64,000 nucleotides of DNA from Nocardiopsis terrae (GTDB taxonomy: Bacteria > Actinomycetota > Actinomycetes > Streptosporangiales > Streptosporangiaceae), in NCBI RefSeq assembly GCF_014651695.1, contig NZ_BMXJ01000011.1, forward strand, positions 1 through 64,000. Reading direction: 5' to 3'. Shown here piece after piece: positions 33,809-42,575 of the stretch. How positions within the stretch are numbered: position 1 is the stretch's first letter; the number at the start of each line of letters is the position of its first letter. The notes under the pieces were generated by a model. The model was not told where the DNA came from, did not search any database, and was given only the letters and a program-made list of their open reading frames with translations. Made by a program: the position numbers and the translations under genes.

Positions 33809-34522
33809 GTGCCCGAAACCGCCCCCGTCCCCACTGCTGCCCCCGCCCCCGTCCGCTCGTCGGCGGTCTTCCTCACCGGAGCCTTCGTCTGCTTCGTCGT
33901 CCCGCCACTGACCCTCGGTCTACTGGTCCGGGACTCGCCTCCGCCCCTGGCCCTGGTCGCGGTGGCCCTCGCCGAACTCGTCTCGGCGGTGGTCCTGGTG
34001 TTCTGGTGGTTGCGGCGGAGGTCCCTGGCACCGTCCGCCGTCGGCCTGACCTCGCGCCACTGGGTCCGGGACGCACTGCTGGGAGCGGCGATCGTGCCCC
34101 CGCGCGTGTTGCTGGAGGTCGGTGTGCTGATCCCGATGGACGGGGGCGCCGAGAACCCGGGGGTCCAGGAGGTCCTCACCAACGCCTCGGCCGGCGTGGC
34201 GGCCCTCGCCGCCACACTGGTACTCGGCGTGGTGGGCGGCGGACTGGCCGAGGAGCTCTACTTCCGCGGCTTCCTCCTGGGCGCTCTGCCCACGGCCTTC
34301 GTCCACCGCAGGGCCGCCCTGTACGGGGCGGCTGCGGTATCCGTCCTGCTCTTCTCGGTGCTGCACCTGCCGGCCTCGGGCCCCGACATCGCCGCCATCG
34401 TCCTGGCCAGCGTGGTCTACACCGGCCTCTTCCTGCTGACCCGCCGTCTCACGGCGACCGTGGTCGCCCACTCCCTGTGGAACGTGTCGGCCGTGGTCGC
34501 CGTGCTGGCCGTCTACGGGTAG
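33809..34522 (+). CDS. CPBP (CAAX) family intramembrane metalloprotease
   Basis: This 237-aa membrane protein has about eight helices and the Abi/CPBP motifs: EELYFRGFLLG (EExxxR), FSVLHLP (His) and VVAHSLWNV (final His). In bacteria this family includes bacteriocin-immunity and regulated-proteolysis enzymes; the substrate here is unknown. GTG 33809 has GGAGA five bases upstream. Transcription from the operator-covered promoter would leave a leader of about 45 bases. The divergent DUF2975 partner suggests joint control. Confidence 0.85.
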   Translation: MPETAPVPTAAPAPVRSSAVFLTGAFVCFVVPPLTLGLLVRDSPPPLALVAVALAELVSAVVLVFWWLRRRSLAPSAVGLTSRHWVRDALLGAAIVPPRVLLEVGVLIPMDGGAENPGVQEVLTNASAGVAALAATLVLGVVGGGLAEELYFRGFLLGALPTAFVHRRAALYGAAAVSVLLFSVLHLPASGPDIAAIVLASVVYTGLFLLTRRLTATVVAHSLWNVSAVVAVLAVYG

Positions 34523-34574
34523 GCGTCCGGACCGGGGGCGAGCGCTGACCCGCCCGGGCGGACAGCCCCACACG

Positions 34575-35285
34575 TCACTCCAGTTCGGCCGCCGCGCGTT
34601 CGGCGATGGCGATGAGGGCCTCCTCGTCACCGGTGAAGTCGGCCCTCCCGGAACGATCCTCCCGGCCCTCGTCCGCCATGACCTCGACCAACAGGTCCCC
34701 GACCCGCACCAGCACCTCGGCCCTGCTGTACATGTCGTCCTCGGAGCCCTGGCGGTAGTGCGACACCACCGCCTCGTCGCCGAGGTCGAGCTCGCCCGCG
34801 TCCTGGACCTCCACGGACCAGTACTCGTCGGCGTCACCGTCGAGCAGCTCCCGCGCCCGAGCCTCGTAGTAGTCCTCGGCCTCCGACTCGCCCCGGAGGA
34901 TCTCGCCCCTGTGGTCCGTGGGGTGCCGGTAGCCGAGGAAGAGGTCCCCGGGAGTCCCGTCCGAGTACTCCACGTTCCACGAGCAGGAGGACCTGCTCTC
35001 CGAGAACGACGCCGACGGCAGGAAGGCGGAGACGGCATCGAGCTGGGACCCGATGCTGACCCCGCACGGGTCGGTGGGCAGGCCCTCGAACTCCGGCCCC
35101 TGCGCGGCCGCACCCGAACCCGTTGCGGCGACCACCGCCACGACGGCCCCGGCCACCACCGTGTAGACCCCGAGCGTGGCCGCCACGGTGATCGCTACGG
35201 TCCGCCCGGTACCACCGCGGCGCGGGGGCGGCGCGGGAGGAGCGACGGGGGGCTGGGGGAACTGCTGTGCTGGACCGTTGTACAC
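34575..35285 (-). CDS. Membrane-anchored protein with PC-motif extracytoplasmic domain (paralogue 1)
   Basis: This 236-aa protein has a Pro-rich cytoplasmic segment (1-28), one membrane helix (TVAITVAATLGVYTVVAGAVVAVVA), and an exported domain beginning GLPTDPCGVSIG with a second Cys in RSSCSWNVEYSDG, probably a disulfide. The same layout occurs in the next gene, so the two are paralogues of an unknown DUF3558-like family. GTG 35285 follows AGGAGA. It lies 47 bases downstream of paralogue 2 on the same strand, consistent with an operon. Confidence 0.7.
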   Translation of the reverse strand: MYNGPAQQFPQPPVAPPAPPPRRGGTGRTVAITVAATLGVYTVVAGAVVAVVAATGSGAAAQGPEFEGLPTDPCGVSIGSQLDAVSAFLPSASFSESRSSCSWNVEYSDGTPGDLFLGYRHPTDHRGEILRGESEAEDYYEARARELLDGDADEYWSVEVQDAGELDLGDEAVVSHYRQGSEDDMYSRAEVLVRVGDLLVEVMADEGREDRSGRADFTGDEEALIAIAERAAAELE

Positions 35286-35332
35286 GGCGGTCTCCTGTTC
35301 TGGACGTCGTCGACGCGCTGCTCGGGGCGGGG

Positions 35333-36193
35333 TCACTCGAAGAAGGAGTCGGCGACCATCTCGGTGATCAGGTCCTCCGCCTCGTCCGCGTCCACGGTGG
35401 TTTCCGAGTACAGGGTGAAGGACAGCTGGCTCACGACGTCCCCCTCGCGTACGACGAGGGTCGCCCGCTGGTTGCCTGCGCCGGAGGAGAGCCCGTAGCT
35501 GACCTCGGTCAGTACGAGCACGCTCTCGTCCCCGTACCGGAGGGCCCTCTCCTCCGTGTCGAGGACACTCGACCCGTCCGAGAGGTAACTGGGGTCGGTG
35601 GCCTCGTCGACGATCATCTCGTAGAACTCGTCCGTGTCCCGGGGGACGTCCTCGCTCCCGCGATCCTCGGCCCTCTCCGCGTCGCTCTCCGACATCGGCA
35701 CGGAACGCCTGAAGTACAGGTCGACGTCGGGCTCGTCGGCGATGGTGACCGTCCAGTTGCACCCGTTGGAGTAGACGGTCGTGTGCCAGGAGCCGACCTC
35801 GCCGTCCATCCGGCTGAGGGCCTGCTCATCGACGACCGCGCACGGGTCGTCGGTCGGCAGTCCCCGGGCGGGGTCCAGCCCGGAGGAGGAGCCGTAGGTG
35901 GAGACGACGGTCCAGGTGAGGACCCCGGCGACGGCCAGAGTCACGGCGGCGGTGACCGCGACGGTCAGGGCCTTCCGAGGGCCCCGCGCGGACGGCTGGG
36001 GCTGGCCCGGGAAACCCGGGGGGCCGGGAGGAGGCGGGGGCGGGCCGGGCTGTCCCGGTTGGCCGGGCTGGCCGGGGAAACCTGGCTGTCCGGGGAAGCC
36101 GGGGTGGCCCGGAGGACCCGCGGGGGGCGGGGGCTGCCCCGGTGGGCCGGAGCGGGGGTGTCCGGGAGGGGGAGGCGGGAAGGGCTGGCCCAT
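35333..36193 (-). CDS. Membrane-anchored protein with collagen-like N terminus (paralogue 2)
   Basis: In this 286-aa protein residues 1-70 are Pro/Gly-rich with repeated GFPGQP and GPP units resembling Gly-X-Y collagen-like repeats. A membrane helix covers 75-98. The exported domain starts RGLPTDDPCAVVDEQ with a second Cys in SNGCNWTVTI, matching paralogue 1. The function is unknown; the repeats face the cytoplasm if the helix is oriented as in paralogue 1. ATG 36193 has only a weak ribosome site. Confidence 0.7.
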   Translation of the reverse strand: MGQPFPPPPPGHPRSGPPGQPPPPAGPPGHPGFPGQPGFPGQPGQPGQPGPPPPPPGPPGFPGQPQPSARGPRKALTVAVTAAVTLAVAGVLTWTVVSTYGSSSGLDPARGLPTDDPCAVVDEQALSRMDGEVGSWHTTVYSNGCNWTVTIADEPDVDLYFRRSVPMSESDAERAEDRGSEDVPRDTDEFYEMIVDEATDPSYLSDGSSVLDTEERALRYGDESVLVLTEVSYGLSSGAGNQRATLVVREGDVVSQLSFTLYSETTVDADEAEDLITEMVADSFFE

Positions 36194-36380
36194 GCGAAGA
36201 GGTCCGTCCGGGGATAGTCGAAACCTGACTCAACGCATGTTCCCACGGCTTGTCCGGCGAAAACGGTCCGTACCCCCGTTGGGGTGCCGATCCGGCCGAC
36301 TCCGGCCAACTGGTGTGGTCGGGGGCGGGGGTGACTGCGGGACCGGCCTCCGCCGCGGAACGCCCCGGGGGGAGGTGCGT

Positions 36381-36403
36381 CCCGGCCCGGCTCGCGGGCC
36401 GGG
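36381..36403 (-). terminator. Terminator after the LPMO gene
   Basis: CCCGGCCCG (36381-36389) and CGGGCCGGG (36395-36403) form a 9-bp stem with a 5-nt loop, 17 bases past the stop. Confidence 0.6.
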
Positions 36404-36419
36404 CCGGGGGCCGCTCCTG

Positions 36420-36944
36420 TTACAGGGCGCCGATGTTCACGTCGACGCAGACGTAGAAGGCGTTCGGGGTGTCCGCGACGTTCCAGCGGGCCAGGACGGT
36501 CTGCTCACCGCTGTAACCGGAGAGGTCGACGTCGTGCGAGAAGTTGAACGGCGGCTGCACACCGCCCCCGTCGACGCTGTCCACGAGCTGGCCGTCGATG
36601 AAGTACTCCCACTCGGCGGTCGCGTGGGCGGCGGTGAGATTCCAGTCGAAGGTGGCGGTGGTGCCGACGGGTGTGGCGTCCCATCCGTAGTTGTCGTCGT
36701 CCAGTTCGGAGAAGATCTGGTTGCCGCCGGAGCAGCTCATCAGACCCTTGGGGCCCTCGACGCTCTGCGGCTCCCACTGGATGGGGCCGCAGGAGACGGT
36801 GCCCGCGGCGCACTGGGCCTGGCGGCTGGGCGGGTTGGAGATGTAGCCGTGGGCGCTGGCGGTGCCCGCGGGCATCAGCGTGAAGGCCAGGGCCGTCGCG
36901 GCGGCGACGGCCGCGGTGGAGCGGATCCTGCTGCTCATGGTCAT
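36420..36944 (-). CDS. Secreted lytic polysaccharide monooxygenase (AA10), compact form
   Basis: This 174-aa protein has a Sec signal peptide of 31 residues ending ASA, so the mature protein begins with His (HGYISNPPSRQAQC), the N-terminal half of the copper histidine brace. The second His is in TAAHATAEWEYF. The substrate-face motif CGPIQWEPQSVEGPKG matches chitin-active AA10 enzymes, with Trp where CBP21 has Tyr54. NAFYVCVDVNI carries the axial Phe. There is no carbohydrate-binding module. It would oxidatively cleave chitin, by analogy. ATG 36944 has AGGAAGGG upstream. Confidence 0.9.
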   Translation of the reverse strand: MTMSSRIRSTAAVAAATALAFTLMPAGTASAHGYISNPPSRQAQCAAGTVSCGPIQWEPQSVEGPKGLMSCSGGNQIFSELDDDNYGWDATPVGTTATFDWNLTAAHATAEWEYFIDGQLVDSVDGGGVQPPFNFSHDVDLSGYSGEQTVLARWNVADTPNAFYVCVDVNIGAL

Positions 36945-37521
36945 GAAGAGAGCCCTTCCTGGGTCACGGCCTCGGGAGGCCGTAGCGGGGTGACCCGGGC
37001 CGTTGACGGCCCAGGGCGGGTGGGGCGTGCTCGCGGCCGGTTATTTCCGCGAGTCCCGGGTCAGGGGCGCCTGGGAAAGCTCCCGTGGGTTCCGGGATCC
37101 TCCGTCCACCCGGTGTCGAAGACCGTAAGGAGGTTGTCACTCCCGGTCAAGACCGCTGTCACCACTGGGACGGGTGTGACGTGTGTACCAGGTCGAGAGC
37201 CCAGTGGCGGGGCCTCTGGAGCTGGTACTGGCGAACGGGCGCGGACCCCGGGGCCCCGAACTGGTCCGATGTCCTCCCCGGGGCGGAACCGGTCTGCCGG
37301 AGGCAGGACTGAACCAATAGGTCGAACACAGACATGCCCGACCAGACCTCACCTTAAGGTGACAATTACCTTCCCTCCCTCCAGTGGAGAGCAGACCCCC
37401 TCCCGGTGGAGGACGCGCCGGACCAGCCCTGGAGCACCGCAGCCAGGGGAGGGCCGGGCAGCGCGAACCGGGCCGGGCGTGCCACCTGTGACGGGAAGGG
37501 GTATTGCCATACGATCCAGAC
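36945..37521. other. Intergenic region between LPMO and MpaB-family genes
   Basis: No gene is recognised on either strand. Short AT-richer patches near 37315-37375 may contain promoters. No repeats stand out. Confidence 0.4.
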
Positions 37522-38379
37522 ATGGACCGATCGTCCGACGAATCAACGTTCAAGCGGATCAACGCCGAGGGAGCCCTGCTCGCCGGCGCCGGTTACGCGG
37601 TCCTGCTCCAGATCGCCCACCCCAGCGTCGCCCGGGGCGTCGCCGAGCACAGCGACTTCGCCTCCCGCCCCCTCGACCGGCTGCGCGGCACCCTGTACTA
37701 CGTCTACGGGTCCGCCCACGGCACCCCCGAGGAACGTGAGCGCGTGCACGCCATCGTGCGCGCCATTCACCGCAGGGTCCGAGGCCCCGGCTACAACGCC
37801 CTCGACCCCGAACTGCTGTTGTGGGTCGCCGCGACCCTCCACCGGTCCGCGTTGCACGTCCACGAACTGACCGTCGCCGCGCTGTCCGAGGAGGAGCGCG
37901 AGGAGTTCCTGCGCGGCTCCGCGGTGTACGCCACAGCCCTGGGCCTGCCCGAGCGGGAGTGGCCGCGCAGCCCTGCGGAGTTCGACGCCTACTGGGAACG
38001 CGCCTGCGCCCGGCTGGAGGTCGGCCCGCAGGCCCGGGCACTGGCCGGAGAGCTCTTCTGGCCGAACAACAGGCTGCTGTGGCCGCTCACCCTGACCCAG
38101 CGGTTCCTCACCGGGGGTCTGCTGGACCCGGAGCTGCGGAGCGAGTTCGGCATCCCGTGGTCCCAGGCGCACCAGCGCGGGTTCGACCGCCTGATGGGGT
38201 TCGTCCGGGTCGTGTACCCGCGCCTGCCCAGAGCCGTGCGCACCCTGCCCGCAGCGCTGTACATGCGGTCGCTGCGGCGGAACAAGGGGTGGAAGGCGCC
38301 GAAACCGAAGAGGCCGGCCGGGGCGGGCGGATGTCCCCGGGTGCCGGGTAGGGGCAGCAGGGGCAACCGGGTGGCCTGA
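37522..38379 (+). CDS. MpaB/DUF2236-family oxygenase-like protein
   Basis: This 285-aa protein belongs to the oxygenase MpaB (latex clearing/DUF2236) family: EGALLAGAGYAVLLQIAHPSVARGVAEHSDF near the N terminus, RLRGTLYYVYGSAHGTPEE, and LLLWVAATLHRSALHVHE, with conserved His residues that may bind heme. Substrates of bacterial members are mostly unknown. The start is uncertain: ATG 37522 lacks a good ribosome site, while TTG 37504 has AAGGGG very close. The tail is Arg/Gly-rich. Confidence 0.75.
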   Translation: MDRSSDESTFKRINAEGALLAGAGYAVLLQIAHPSVARGVAEHSDFASRPLDRLRGTLYYVYGSAHGTPEERERVHAIVRAIHRRVRGPGYNALDPELLLWVAATLHRSALHVHELTVAALSEEEREEFLRGSAVYATALGLPEREWPRSPAEFDAYWERACARLEVGPQARALAGELFWPNNRLLWPLTLTQRFLTGGLLDPELRSEFGIPWSQAHQRGFDRLMGFVRVVYPRLPRAVRTLPAALYMRSLRRNKGWKAPKPKRPAGAGGCPRVPGRGSRGNRVA

Positions 38380-38432
38380 GGACCTGCGGGAGTCCGGCAA
38401 GGGCCCCGGTCGGAAGCCGCCGGAGAGCCGGT

Positions 38433-41420
38433 TCAGAGGTTCTTCAGCGCCTCGCGGGCCCGGTCCGCCTCGGGCAGCCCCAGTTCCTCGAAGGTCCCCA
38501 GCGCCTCCTCCAGGAGTCCGCGCGCCCGTTTGGGGTCCGTCACGGAGGCGGGCAGACCTCCGAGGGCGAGCGAGGCCCGCGCGGCGATGTAGCGCTCGTC
38601 GCGCTCGGTCGCGGTGGTGCGTGCCCTCTCCAGGGTTTCGGCTGCCTCCTCGTACCGGGAGGCCGCAGCGTAGGTCGTTCCCAGGTCCGTGAGGATCTCG
38701 GAGTCCCCACTGCGGTTGCCACTCTTGTCTGCCAGATCCAGCGCCTCAGCGTGGGCGTTCACCGCCTCCTTCCAGCACTGAGCTGCCCTGTAGGCCAATC
38801 CCAGAGAGTTGTGGATGTATATCTGCTGCCCGTCCAGCCGAAGCACATACGAGAGTTCCATTGCCTCGTTCAGGTCCTGGAAGGCGAGATCCAGTTGTCC
38901 CAGTCCAGCCCGGGCCTCACCTGTGACGCGTTTGGCATGGGCCCTGACCTCATCCTGGTCCTCACCAGAGGCTTTCGCGATCGCCTTCTCCGCGCATCGG
39001 ATCGCCTCCTCATGCTCTCCCAAAGTCTGTCTGAGGACTGCGAGGTTCCCCCATTGGAGAGCTTCCAGCCGGAGATCGCCGAGCTCGATCGCATTGTCCA
39101 TCACACCCTGAATGGCTTGAATCGAGTCTGCCAGCCGGCCCACGCGTTCGTAGACCATCCCCAGATTGGCCAGAGCTCGAACGACCCCCCTGCGGTCACC
39201 CACGGACTCCAGGATGGCCCGAGCTTCGGAGAGGAGGGACACCGATTCGTTGAAACGTCCCGCGAGGTAGTAAGCAATACCCAGACCGATCAAGGTAACG
39301 GCCCGACCCCGCTGGTTCCCCTGTTTCTCACTGATCTGTAGTGCCCGCTCGTGGGAACTGATCAGTAGTCCCATCTCACCGTGCAGAGCGTAGAACCTCC
39401 ACACCGCCTCGGCCATGCGCCAGGCGAGTTCCCCGTTGTCACTGGCGGCGAAGTAGTCGATCGCCCCGGCCAGGTTCTCCTGGTGGAGGGAGAACCACTT
39501 CTCCGCGTCCTGCCGATCCGTGATCTCCGTCCGGTGTTCGGCCTCCGCTCCCCGTTCCTCGCTGAGGGCGCGTGGACCGAGTAGGTCAGCCGCCTGTTGT
39601 GCGGTCGACAGGTAGTACTCGGCCAGCCTCGTCCGGGTCATGGCGACTTCGTCGCTCCCGAAAGCGGACACCGCACGCACCAGCGAGAACTCCCTGATGA
39701 GATCGTGCATCCGGTAGACGTCCCCCTGGGGTTCGTCCAGCAGGCACATCCCGACGAGTTCCTGGAGGATGTCGTCCGCGTCCTCGGCCGTCACCTTCAA
39801 CAGAGCAGCGCCACCGGCGAGGTCGATGGTGTTTCCGACCATCAGTCCCAGCAGAAGGAACGCGTTTCGTTGTTCGCTGTTGAGGCTCTGAAAAGAGAGG
39901 TCGATTGCGGACTCGACACTCTGCCCCTCAACCTGGAGCTCACGGAACTTGCGGTTCTCTTCCCCCAACCTCCGCGCCACGTGCGCGAACGTCCATCTCG
40001 GGCGGCTGAGCATGCGGCCGGCGATCACGCGAAGAGCCAGGGGGAGCCCACCGCAGATACGCGCGATCTCGTGCGCATGCTCGGGTTCCCTCCGGACACG
40101 CTCCTCGCCGAGGACACGGCCGAACAGTTCCAGGGAGGACTGTTCGTCGAGCATCCCCAAGGTGAGGAGACGCGCCCCGCTCAACCCGGACAAATCATTA
40201 CGGGTCGTGATCAGCGTCAGGGACCCGGGGGATGAGGGTAGCAGTGGGCTGACCTGGGCATAACTGGAGACATTGTCCAGAATGAGGAGCGCTTTGCGAC
40301 CCATCAACGTCGCCCGCCACAACGCCGAGCGTTCGTCGAGGGATTCGGGCACGTCTCCCGCGTCAACGCCCACGGCGCGCAGCAGGGCGCCGAGAGCCGA
40401 GGCCGGGTCCAGCGGTTCCTTGTTCGAGGTGTAGCCGTAGAGGTCAATGAACAGCTGTCCGTCAGGGTAGAGTTTGGCCGCCTCGTACCCGAACCGGACC
40501 GCTGTGGTGGTCTTTCCCTCTCCTCCGGCACCCGTGATGACGCAGACCTTTGCCCGACCGTCCTCGGTGCTGGCGAGTTCCTCCAACTGCCTCAGGGGTT
40601 CCTGGCGCCCCGTGAAATCGGGGAGGTCCCTGGGTAGGTCGTTCCGGACCAGATAGCCGAAGCTCGTTTCCGTTGTCCGCTCAACGGTCGGCCCCTCGGG
40701 GAGAGAGCTCTCCTCCTGAAGCATCCGGGTATAGAGGGCGACGAGCTCGGGCCCGGGGTCCACCCCCAGCTCCTCGGCGAGCCTGAAACGGAAGTTCTCG
40801 TACGCCGAAAGCGCCCCGGCACGTTCGTTGTCCCGCCACAGCGCTGTGATGAGCAGGTGGTGCAGGCGTTCACGGAAGGGTTCCTCGCTGGCGAAGGAGG
40901 TCAGCCTGGAGGCCACGTCCCGGTAGCGCCCCAGGTCCAGAGCTTGGACAGCCCACTCGATCACCGCCGAGGCCCGTTCCTCGCGCAGGGGGGCGACCAC
41001 GGAGTGATCGAGGTACTCGGATCCGACACCGGAGAACGGGACCCCGCGCCAGCAGTCCAGCGCCCGGTCCAACAGCACCACGGCAGCCTCGGACTCGGAC
41101 TTCGCCGCCCTTTTCCTCAGTTGGCGGAAACGGTGGAGATCGACGGATTCCGGATCGACGTCGAGGACGTAACCGCCAGGGGTGGTGACGATACTGGTCG
41201 GGAGGATTCTACGCAGGTGAGAGATCTGCACCTGGATGACCGAACGCGCTGTGCGCGGTGGATCGTCACTCCAAAGATAGCTGATGATCTGGTCAACGGT
41301 GACCTCACGCCCCACATTTACCAGGAGGGCTCCGAGGACACAACGCTGGCGGGGTCCGCCGACCGAGATCGGGTGACCGTCGGACCAGACAGTGATGGGA
41401 CCAAGCACTCCGAATTCCAC
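38433..41420 (-). CDS. SARP-family regulator with NB-ARC and TPR domains (AfsR-like)
   Basis: This 995-aa regulator has an OmpR-type winged helix (1-95, with SVGGPRQRCVLGALL), a BTAD domain (about 100-245, ending ELGVDPGPELVALYTRMLQ), and an NB-ARC/STAND NTPase with Walker A VITGAGGEGKTTTAVRFG, Walker B KALLILDNV, RNBS-type LITTRND and GLPLALRVIAGRM. At least eight tetratricopeptide repeats follow, in the last 400 residues. SARPs activate biosynthetic genes; the STAND/TPR part integrates a signal. I chose GTG 41420 (MEFGVLGPITVW) because homologues start so; no ribosome site is visible. No biosynthetic cluster is adjacent, only a small peptide gene upstream. Confidence 0.88.
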   Translation of the reverse strand: MEFGVLGPITVWSDGHPISVGGPRQRCVLGALLVNVGREVTVDQIISYLWSDDPPRTARSVIQVQISHLRRILPTSIVTTPGGYVLDVDPESVDLHRFRQLRKRAAKSESEAAVVLLDRALDCWRGVPFSGVGSEYLDHSVVAPLREERASAVIEWAVQALDLGRYRDVASRLTSFASEEPFRERLHHLLITALWRDNERAGALSAYENFRFRLAEELGVDPGPELVALYTRMLQEESSLPEGPTVERTTETSFGYLVRNDLPRDLPDFTGRQEPLRQLEELASTEDGRAKVCVITGAGGEGKTTTAVRFGYEAAKLYPDGQLFIDLYGYTSNKEPLDPASALGALLRAVGVDAGDVPESLDERSALWRATLMGRKALLILDNVSSYAQVSPLLPSSPGSLTLITTRNDLSGLSGARLLTLGMLDEQSSLELFGRVLGEERVRREPEHAHEIARICGGLPLALRVIAGRMLSRPRWTFAHVARRLGEENRKFRELQVEGQSVESAIDLSFQSLNSEQRNAFLLLGLMVGNTIDLAGGAALLKVTAEDADDILQELVGMCLLDEPQGDVYRMHDLIREFSLVRAVSAFGSDEVAMTRTRLAEYYLSTAQQAADLLGPRALSEERGAEAEHRTEITDRQDAEKWFSLHQENLAGAIDYFAASDNGELAWRMAEAVWRFYALHGEMGLLISSHERALQISEKQGNQRGRAVTLIGLGIAYYLAGRFNESVSLLSEARAILESVGDRRGVVRALANLGMVYERVGRLADSIQAIQGVMDNAIELGDLRLEALQWGNLAVLRQTLGEHEEAIRCAEKAIAKASGEDQDEVRAHAKRVTGEARAGLGQLDLAFQDLNEAMELSYVLRLDGQQIYIHNSLGLAYRAAQCWKEAVNAHAEALDLADKSGNRSGDSEILTDLGTTYAAASRYEEAAETLERARTTATERDERYIAARASLALGGLPASVTDPKRARGLLEEALGTFEELGLPEADRAREALKNL

Positions 41421-41539
41421 AAGCAGCAACACTAGCAAGGGGAATTAGGGAGAAAGCAGAAGGAGAACACGCCAACGGCTCCGAGTACCCCCCTCTGTAC
41501 TGGCACTCGGAGTGACCGTCGGACTACTTCGTGAAGAGG

Positions 41540-41710
41540 TTACTTCTCCTCGGCGGGCTTCTCCTCAGCCGGAGCGGCCTCAGCGGGCTTCTCCTCGGCG
41601 GGGGAACCCTGCTCGGGGTTCGGCTCCTGGTAGGGGTGCATCTTCGCCACCGGCGCCACCTCGGCGACGATCGCCTCGAACTGCTCGTCCACGGTCAGCA
41701 TCTTGGGCAC
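41540..41710 (-). CDS. Small Glu/Pro/Lys-rich peptide upstream of the SARP gene
   Basis: This 56-aa frame starts at GTG 41710, with AAAGGAG five bases upstream. It reads MPKMLTVDEQFEAIVAEVAP, then a charged tail with imperfect PAEEKPAE repeats ending EEK. The N-terminal half looks like an ordered amphipathic leader-like helix and the C-terminal half is low-complexity. No Cys is present. It could be a small regulatory protein, a peptide precursor, or a ligand for the adjacent STAND regulator; none is shown. It lies 119 bases upstream of the SARP gene on the same strand. Confidence 0.6.
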   Translation of the reverse strand: MPKMLTVDEQFEAIVAEVAPVAKMHPYQEPNPEQGSPAEEKPAEAAPAEEKPAEEK

Positions 41711-41807
41711 TCGAACTCCTTTGCGTACAGCACTCGCGTAGAGCCTCAACGTAGCCCTACGTCGTCTACGAAGCATCATGGGACTTCACCCGCCCTCTGG
41801 CGGAGCC

Positions 41808-41848
41808 GCCATCCGTGGCGCTTCCGCCTCAGCTGCGCCACGGATGGC
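41808..41848 (-). promoter_or_regulatory. Perfect 14-bp leader hairpin
   Basis: GCCATCCGTGGCGC (41808-41821) pairs perfectly with 41835-41848 across 13 bases. It lies about 100 bases before the peptide start, inside any leader transcribed from further upstream, and no T tract follows. Confidence 0.55.
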
Positions 41849-41951
41849 CTGTGTCCGACGGACGCCGGGCCTTCTGGGAGCCGCGAGCCGTCCTCACGCA
41901 GCTTCCGGCCCGACGAACGTGATTCACACTAGGGAGATCTTCTTGCGTTCC

Positions 41952-41969
41952 GCTTTCAACCGGCTTTCA
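41952..41969 (-). promoter_or_regulatory. Candidate SARP heptamer repeat
   Basis: GCTTTCA occurs twice with a 4-base spacer (41952-41958, 41963-41969), an 11-base period. Direct heptamers with 11-base spacing are the known binding pattern of SARPs. The site is upstream of the peptide/SARP unit. No convincing -10 lies at the usual distance. Confidence 0.4.
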
Positions 41970-42575
41970 GCGGGAGCGGAAAACCCAAGGTCACACGGTA
42001 ACTACCTGTTGTTCACGATTTGCACTCTGGGAGCTTTCCTAAAACCCGCCGGACACTTCAGGTAACCGGACGAACACGATTCCGTCATTCTCGCAATCCT
42101 GGGAAGGACACGAGCCAGGGGCAACCCCGATCTCGGAACCGGTGAAACCAGTCGCACGGTTATTCCACTTACCCCCCGGCCCCGGGGCGAACCCCACATC
42201 GCCTCCGGGGGTTTCCGGTGCCGGGCACGAAAACCGGCGCTCCTCCCGAACCGACGCGTCGTGTCCCGACCCCCCGAAAGCCCGGCCCCGTTGCGGGACC
42301 GAGGGGCCCGGCTGCACCATCGGACCGCCTCCCGGGCGGGAGGGCCCCGGGCTCTCGGTGAGGATGGTCGCGCAGCAGCGGGGGCCGTGCCGCCGGACCC
42401 GTGCCGTGGAAGAAGGCCGGCGGGTACGGGGGAAGAAAGGCTGCGGAAGAGGTCGGGCGGGCCGTAGGTTCAAGGGATCAGCGGGAATGATCCCCGCGGT
42501 TTCCGGTTGTCCACAGGCGGTGGGCGGCGGAGCACGATCGTCGGACACGAGCGACCGCTCTGGTTGGAGGGCTTG

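Larger units (their letters stand above)
41711..42575. other. Long leader/non-coding region upstream of the peptide gene
   Basis: No gene is convincing on either strand. The region holds the 14-bp hairpin at 41808, the heptamer repeat at 41952, and a DnaA-box-like TTGTCCACA at 42507-42515. Its left part is upstream sequence for the minus-strand peptide/SARP unit, and its right end is upstream of the + strand Nudix gene. Confidence 0.45.
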
